NCBI GenBank assembly: GCA_938034385.1
Contig: CALHLC010000060.1
Location: 1 to 38,188, forward strand
Length of the DNA stretch: 38,188 nucleotides
DNA from: an uncultured Bacteriovoracaceae bacterium
Lineage (GTDB): Bacteria; Bdellovibrionota; Bacteriovoracia; Bacteriovoracales; Bacteriovoracaceae
Direction of reading: 5' to 3'
The notes beneath the pieces were generated by a model. That model had not been told where the DNA came from, ran no database searches, and saw only the letters and a list, made by a program, of their open reading frames with translations. A program made the position numbers and the translations under genes. Each line of letters starts with the position of its first letter. Within the stretch, counting starts at the first letter, position 1. Below, piece by piece: positions 33,798 through 38,188 of the stretch.

Positions 33798-34037
33798 TTA
33801 TAATTAGCATTATATCAAAAGCTAGTATTAAAACTTCACTAGTTCTAATACTTCCATTCACCGAGGAAGTGACTCTATTATTTAGGAGTAATCTTAAACC
33901 TTATGTCTTTTTCCAAAAATTTTTTCTTTAAGATTCTAGTTTAGAGACCTATAGTTGAGTAAGAGAGTTGTAAGATGATTTTGAGAGCTTAGTATGCAAG
34001 ATAGCATCACAATATAGATATATCTTTTTTTAGTGTT

Positions 34038-34043
34038 TATAAT
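34038..34043 (+). promoter_or_regulatory. Candidate -10 element immediately upstream of the SGNH-like gene
   Basis: A perfect TATAAT lies only nine bases before the ATG at 34053, and no Shine-Dalgarno is present. The same arrangement (TATAAT at 38023-38028, ATG at 38037) precedes the truncated paralogue. If used, transcription would start at or next to the ATG, giving a leaderless message. No convincing -35 box is seen. Confidence 0.4.
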
Positions 34044-34052
34044 AACGAAATA

Positions 34053-35109
34053 ATGTTGAAAGTATTACTAATTGTATTATTAGGTTCAAGCTTTACGTAT
34101 TTAAAAGTATTTAACTTGCTTATGCCTATTGAGTGTTATGACTTATTTCTCAATGATGAAATAGCAAAATCAAAATATATATCTAGTAAATTAAATGAGA
34201 GTGAAGAGAACGTTAAACAGAAGTCGATTATTGTAGGAGACTCTGACATAATGCTCGCATTAGACCCTAGAGTTTTAGGTAAAGATTGGCTTGCATTCAC
34301 GAGAGGAGGGACTGACTTAGAAAGAGAATATTACTTCCATAAGATGTTAAAGGAAAAAAAATATAAAAATATAATTTATGGTTTTAACCTCTCGCTAACT
34401 CACTATGTTACCTCGGGAGAAGTGACTCACTTTGATAGAGATCTAATTACAGGGATGATAGAGTACAAAGAATTGATTGAAATGGTTGTGAATTCATTGT
34501 TTTTTTCATTCAAAAAAAAAAATAATGATTAGAGATTCATTTCAAAGGATCTTATTAGGAATTCTCAGTAAGTTTTTTATTGGAGTGAACTATATAAGGG
34601 ATACAATCAAGAATAAAACATTTTTTAGGTTGCCTTTTTTAGACTTGCCAGCAAGGAGATGTGGAAATCGAAGTTTTCTCCATGAAAACATTGAGAACTA
34701 TTCAAAACAACAGGGTTATCGATTTTCAACAGAAGAAAATGCATTAGTTCCCAAAATAGCGGAAGAGGAAGAATATCTTTTTGATAATATTGAATCACTT
34801 AACGTGAGAAGCTATTTAATAACTCCAATGCTTGAAAATCTCATGAACATGTCTGAATGTCTTTTTATTACTGTTCCGCCTAAGATAAAAACTGATAATA
34901 ATAAAGTTTATTATGAATCAGTAAAAAAATATAAAAAATACTTAAACCCGATTATCAGCAAGTATAAAAATGTAAAATTTCTTGAAACTGATTGGTTATA
35001 TCCATATTATAATTTTTCTGATGCCCATCACATGAATTTAGCAGGAGCTCAAAAATTTACTCAAAACTTGAAAGAAATAATTCAAAATACGGATTGTAAG
35101 AGTAATTAG
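34053..35109 (+). pseudogene. SGNH-hydrolase/DUF1574-like protein, split by a frameshift at A11
   Basis: Two reading frames (34053-34532, 159 residues; 34525-35109, 194 residues) together look like one protein of about 350 residues. The first half has an N-terminal signal anchor (MLKVLLIVLLGSSFTYLKVF) and the nucleophile block SIIVGDSDIML, with Asp in place of the usual final Ser/His context. The second half carries the late block FSDAHHMNLAGAQKF, where SGNH/DltD/DUF1574-like proteins place the catalytic Asp-x-x-His. The frames change at a run of 11 A (34512-34522); ten A would join them. This could be a broken gene, a phase-variable switch, transcriptional slippage or a sequencing error. Family members act on cell-surface polysaccharide acylation; that role is inferred. 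Confidence 0.6.
34512..34522 (+). repeat. A11 homopolymer at the frameshift point
   Basis: Eleven A residues sit where the upstream frame (codons starting at multiples of 3) must move by +1 to enter the downstream frame. Removing one A would fuse the two halves in frame. Confidence 0.85.
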
Positions 35110-35249
35110 TAGCTTTATAAGAGAAATTAAAGTTGCTCGCCGCGTTATCAGGTTCTTTCTTGAAAAATTTACACTTCAGCTACCCTCTAAATAATAATTC
35201 TTCATATTTGTATATTTAAGTGTATACCTAGTTTTAACAAAGGAAACCC

Positions 35250-36848
35250 GTGAATAGTACAACATTTGAGAGCTTAGACTTAAACCCAAATATATTTAGA
35301 GCAATTCAAGATTTGGGGTTTGAATCTCCGACTGACATCCAAGCTCAATCAATTCCCTTATTAAGAGAAACTGATGGAGATTTTATCGGGCAAGCTCAAA
35401 CAGGAACTGGTAAAACTGCTGCATTTTTAATTCCTTTATTAGAGAAAATTAATCCAAACGCTAAATCAGTACAATCGCTTATTTTAGCTCCTACTAGAGA
35501 ACTGGCAAATCAAATAGAAGTGGAGATTCAAAAGTTAGGAAAATATACAAATATAAAATCAACAACTGTTTATGGTGGTTCTTCTTATGAGAAACAGATT
35601 AGAGCTTTAAAAAAAGATAGACCTCAGATTGTTGTTGGGACTCCTGGTAGAGTTTTAGACTTAATTAGAAAGAATTTTTTGCGATTAGATGAAGCTAAGT
35701 ATTTTGTCTTAGATGAAGCTGATGAGATGCTAAATATGGGATTTCTTGAGGACGTGAAAACAATACTTGAAGAGTTTAATGAGCAAAGACAATTAATTAT
35801 GTTTTCTGCAACTATGCCAAAAGCAATTTTGGGACTAATAAAAAAGTCATTTAGAAATTACGAGATGGTTAAAGTAAAAAAAGAGTATTTGAAAAAAAAT
35901 ATAGATCAAAAGTACTTTATCGTTAGAAATAAACATTTAACTGAAGCCTTGGCTCGATTAATTGATGTTGAAGATGATGTTTATGCGATTGTCTTTTGTA
36001 AAACTAAAATTGAGACAAAGGAAGTTGGAGCAGACCTAAGAACAAGAGGTCATAAAGTAGAAGTCTTAAATGGTGATATGGGACAAAATGAAAGAGATTA
36101 TGCTCTTAGAAAGTTCAAAGAGAAAAAGTGTAATATCATTGTTTGTACAGATGTTGCAGCCAGAGGAATAGATGTTCAGGAAGTAACTCATGTTTTTAAT
36201 TACGGGTTGCCTCAGAGTAATGATTCTTATGTTCATAGGATTGGAAGGACAGCTAGGGCCGGTAGGTCAGGAAAAGCTTATACTTTAGTTACTCCTCGAA
36301 CTGTTTTTGCCATTAGAAAAATTGAAAAAGATACTCAGCAAATTATAACTCCAGCAAAACTTCCTAAAGTTGCAGCACTGAAAATGCAAATCGTGAAAAA
36401 AGAGCTCGAGACTTTAATGCCTATGTTAAGTGTTTTACGAGAAAAAGGTTCTGACTTTAAAACAGATGATTCATTTGAGTTATTTAAAGAGCAGTTTGGA
36501 GAACTTGAAAGAGAAGAAATTTTAAAATTAATGTTTACTTGGAAATTAAACAAAACAATTAGACATTATAATAACCTTGAAGAAATTGAAGGAACTGCTG
36601 AGTCAGGAGGATCTGGACGATCAGGTCGAAGACGGGATAGATCTCGATCAAGAGATAGACGACCAGCTGGCAGAAGTGGAGATAGAAGCGAGAGAAGAGA
36701 TTCATCTCGAGGAAGAAGACGTGCTAGCTCTGGAGGCGGTGGTCGATCAGAATCTTCTGGTTCCGATAGAAGAAGGTCTAGATCAAATGATTCCAGGCCA
36801 TTTAGGGACTCAGGAAGGGCGTCTCAAAGATCGTCTGGCCGTAGATAG
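35250..36848 (+). CDS. DEAD-box RNA helicase with Arg/Ser/Gly-rich tail
   Basis: The 532 residues carry all DEAD-box motifs: Q motif (TTFESLDLNPNI, SPTDIQ), AQTGTGKT (46-53), PTRELANQ, GTPGR, LDEADEM (DEAD ~154-157), SATMPK, VCTDVAARGIDV and HRIGRTARAGRSG. After ~450 the tail is a low-complexity Arg/Ser/Gly region of about 80 residues likely to bind RNA. The layout resembles DeaD/CsdA or RhlE relatives that remodel ribosome assembly intermediates or mRNA, often in the cold. GTG 35250 is chosen because AAAGGAAA lies six bases upstream. It is a single-gene unit; a hairpin without a T run follows. Confidence 0.92.
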   Translation: MNSTTFESLDLNPNIFRAIQDLGFESPTDIQAQSIPLLRETDGDFIGQAQTGTGKTAAFLIPLLEKINPNAKSVQSLILAPTRELANQIEVEIQKLGKYTNIKSTTVYGGSSYEKQIRALKKDRPQIVVGTPGRVLDLIRKNFLRLDEAKYFVLDEADEMLNMGFLEDVKTILEEFNEQRQLIMFSATMPKAILGLIKKSFRNYEMVKVKKEYLKKNIDQKYFIVRNKHLTEALARLIDVEDDVYAIVFCKTKIETKEVGADLRTRGHKVEVLNGDMGQNERDYALRKFKEKKCNIIVCTDVAARGIDVQEVTHVFNYGLPQSNDSYVHRIGRTARAGRSGKAYTLVTPRTVFAIRKIEKDTQQIITPAKLPKVAALKMQIVKKELETLMPMLSVLREKGSDFKTDDSFELFKEQFGELEREEILKLMFTWKLNKTIRHYNNLEEIEGTAESGGSGRSGRRRDRSRSRDRRPAGRSGDRSERRDSSRGRRRASSGGGGRSESSGSDRRRSRSNDSRPFRDSGRASQRSSGRR

Positions 36849-36870
36849 AAAAGCCGCCCATGTCACTTGT

Positions 36871-36891
36871 TCCCGAGGGTTTTGCTCGGGA
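36871..36891. terminator. Hairpin after the DEAD-box helicase gene
   Basis: TCCCGAG / CTCGGGA forms a perfect 7-bp GC-rich stem with a 7-nt loop, 22 bases after the stop codon. No T run follows on either strand, so intrinsic termination is uncertain; it could instead stabilise the 3' end. Confidence 0.4.
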
Positions 36892-36939
36892 TCAATGAAG
36901 TCATATTTAAATTGATGAAATAAGTGATATAATATTGAT

Positions 36940-37398
36940 GTGAAAAATATCATTTTAATTTTCTTGTTATTATCTTGTGCTAGTGCAGAACAAAAATCCC
37001 GCTCTATTTCTTCGGTTTCAAAAAAACAGTTTTGTGGCAAAGTAGAGGAAATGAACTCAAAGTTTAGCAAGGTAGAGTTTCAACTCCCATTAGAAGCTAG
37101 GGTAAGTGAAAAAATGAATGTCTTCGTAGCTAAAAATCTACAAAAATTGATCAATTTTTTGCCTCCTGGAGCAAAGCTCTCCAAGGGAGACGAAAATGGG
37201 GTACTGGTTGGGACCAAGCATAGTATTCATAGCAATATAAACTCTATATTATCACATCACTTAATGACTATTCCTCTTTCAACCTTAGAGAACATAGGAA
37301 AGTCTTATGTGGCAAGCGATACCAATGGCTTTCTATGTTTTAGTCGTGACGGAGAAGATTCGACAGTAAGCACTAAGGAAGATACTTTTAACCAGTGA
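36940..37398 (+). CDS. Small lipoprotein, unknown function
   Basis: The 152 residues begin with a short lipoprotein signal (MKNIILIFLLLSC, Cys13) from a GTG start. No family is recognised. A Cys shortly after the signal (KQFCGKVEE) and another near the end (GFLCFSRD) could form a disulfide. The stop overlaps the start of the phospholipase-A2-like gene (GTGA), so the two are translated together and this protein may chaperone, inhibit or tether the enzyme. That role is inferred from coupling alone. Confidence 0.65.
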   Translation: MKNIILIFLLLSCASAEQKSRSISSVSKKQFCGKVEEMNSKFSKVEFQLPLEARVSEKMNVFVAKNLQKLINFLPPGAKLSKGDENGVLVGTKHSIHSNINSILSHHLMTIPLSTLENIGKSYVASDTNGFLCFSRDGEDSTVSTKEDTFNQ

Positions 37399-37829
37399 AA
37401 TATTTCTTAGTACCACTACTTTTTATTTTTAATTCATATGCCTTAGATCCTTTTGAGACAGACGGATGTACTTTTATTATAGATAGACCAATTTTTTCTA
37501 AGAAAAAGAGCTTCAAGCCTTGTTGCTATCTCCATGATATTTCATATTGGATAGGAGGAAGTAAAAAACAAAGAAAAACCTCTGATAAAGAGTTGAAAAA
37601 ATGTATAAAAAAAGAATCTAATGGTTTTTATGGATCTTTGTTTTACTTAGGTGTTAGAACAGGTCATCTCTCTCCAATCAAGTCTAGATTTCAGTGGGGC
37701 TGGGGACGAAAAGATAAAGACTTTTCTACTCCTTCAGGAGCAACATTATCAAAAGCGAAGCTATATTTTAACTCTAACGAAGTGAACGAATATTTAGATC
37801 ATCTGTATTCTATTGATGAAGTAAAGTAA
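37395..37829 (+). CDS. Secreted phospholipase A2-like protein
   Basis: The 144 residues contain a signal peptide (cleavage near NSYA-LDP) and the PLA2-type active-site segment. KPCCYLHDISYWIGG gives the Cys43-Cys44-x2-His47-Asp48 core, followed by a downstream DKELKKC helix (Asp64, Cys70). An early DGC (23-25) could supply the calcium loop and a disulfide partner. PLA2 enzymes cleave the sn-2 acyl chain of phospholipids using the His-Asp pair and Ca2+. The protein would act in the periplasm or outside the cell. The GTG start overlaps the preceding lipoprotein's stop, implying coupling. Activity is plausible because all core residues are present. Confidence 0.78.
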   Translation: MKYFLVPLLFIFNSYALDPFETDGCTFIIDRPIFSKKKSFKPCCYLHDISYWIGGSKKQRKTSDKELKKCIKKESNGFYGSLFYLGVRTGHLSPIKSRFQWGWGRKDKDFSTPSGATLSKAKLYFNSNEVNEYLDHLYSIDEVK

Positions 37830-38036
37830 GAAAATTTTTCAAGGTAATAATTATTTGTTGTATTTTAAATGAAGAGTAATTGGTTTTCACCTCTGAAAAA
37901 AAATTGTTTATAAAATTTATCTAAGTTTTTTCTGTAAAAATTGACTCATAGTTCTTGCTAGTTGACCTATCAAGTAAGATAAACTTCTAACTCTAAACTG
38001 GTCTCTTGTTTGTATTAATGTTTATAATTAAGAATA

Positions 38037-38159
38037 ATGCTTAAATTATTATTCATAATATTAATTGGGTCTTCTTTCATTTATTTAAAGGCTTATAACT
38101 TTTATATACCTGACCTTTCCCCCTTATTTCATACCACTATCAAACTCGGTTTAACATAG
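38037..38159 (+). pseudogene. Truncated paralogue of the SGNH-like gene at 34053
   Basis: The 40-codon frame encodes MLKLLFIILIGSSFIYLKAY and then YIPDLSPLF before diverging and stopping at TAG 38157. It closely matches the start of the gene at 34053 (MLKVLLIVLLGSSFTYLKVF). Both copies also share TGTTTATAAT just upstream of the ATG. The rest of the coding region is missing or frame-shifted within the remaining sequence, so this is either a decayed duplicate or a gene disrupted near the window edge. Confidence 0.65.
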
Positions 38160-38188
38160 CTTTTTTCTATTTTTATAATTTTAGCTTT

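Noticed and set aside
33850-33870. Small hairpin ACTTCC/GGAAGT
   Set aside because: Six pairs with a nine-base loop in AT-rich DNA is close to chance, and it matches no clear function.
36577-36915. Acidic protein in another frame of the DEAD-box helicase tail
   Set aside because: It is an alternative reading of the Arg/Ser/Gly-rich low-complexity region, with no ribosome-binding site.

Overview
The window looks like a chromosomal segment from a low-GC, didermic (outer-membrane) bacterium, most likely a member of the Bdellovibrionota/Bacteriovoracales. This is inferred from gene content and style, not proven. The DNA is visibly AT-rich. It encodes many short lipoproteins with clear lipoboxes, several outer-membrane beta-barrel candidates ending in aromatic residues, a proteobacterial-type glutamate-cysteine ligase, a PhaR-type regulator, and many secreted or membrane proteins I do not recognise. 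I see no phage genes, insertion sequences, CRISPR arrays or rRNA.

Layout. (1) 1-3710: a tightly packed plus-strand operon. It starts with the end of a large Pro/Thr/Ser-repeat protein carrying an intein/hedgehog-type Hint domain. A PAP2/haloperoxidase-fold lipoprotein, a membrane-anchored protein and an HTTM (vitamin-K-carboxylase-like) membrane protein follow. (2) 3846-5937: a Kbp/YgaU-type BON-LysM protein and a small lipoprotein, each with a hairpin terminator, then an opposing beta-barrel protein. (3) 6044-7621: a methyltransferase that appears to carry a signal peptide, abutting a duplicated QueD-like protein. (4) 7681-12836: a bacterial SUV3-type RNA helicase overlapping a DUF455 di-iron ferritin-like protein, which overlaps an ATP-grasp-like protein; an unknown single-pass membrane protein follows. 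(5) 12838-15558: an HD-GYP phosphodiesterase divergent from a degenerate SpoIIE/PP2C-like protein and a secreted unknown. (6) 15559-21498, minus strand: PhaR-type regulator, beta-barrel protein, GshA, cystathionine beta-synthase, cystathionine gamma-lyase/synthase and two unknowns. Together the enzymes suggest reverse transsulfuration feeding glutathione synthesis. (7) 21771-29747: a TPR lipoprotein, another lipoprotein, and a complete peptide-type ABC importer with a fused double ATPase. (8) 29810-31003: tRNA-Leu(UAG), a gene-poor stretch, a small membrane protein and a striking 101-bp inverted-repeat element. (9) 31028-33797, minus strand: three secreted or envelope proteins. (10) 34053-38188: an SGNH/DUF1574-like gene apparently split at an A11 run, a DEAD-box helicase with an Arg-rich tail, a lipoprotein coupled to a phospholipase-A2-like protein, and a truncated paralogue of the split gene at the right edge.

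Most worth following up are the helicase/DUF455/ATP-grasp overlap cluster, the Hint/PAP2/HTTM operon, the 101-bp palindromic element, the A11-interrupted gene with its truncated paralogue, and a hairpin that fully covers the Shine-Dalgarno sequence of the TPR lipoprotein. All functional statements rest on reading motifs by eye; no database search was run.
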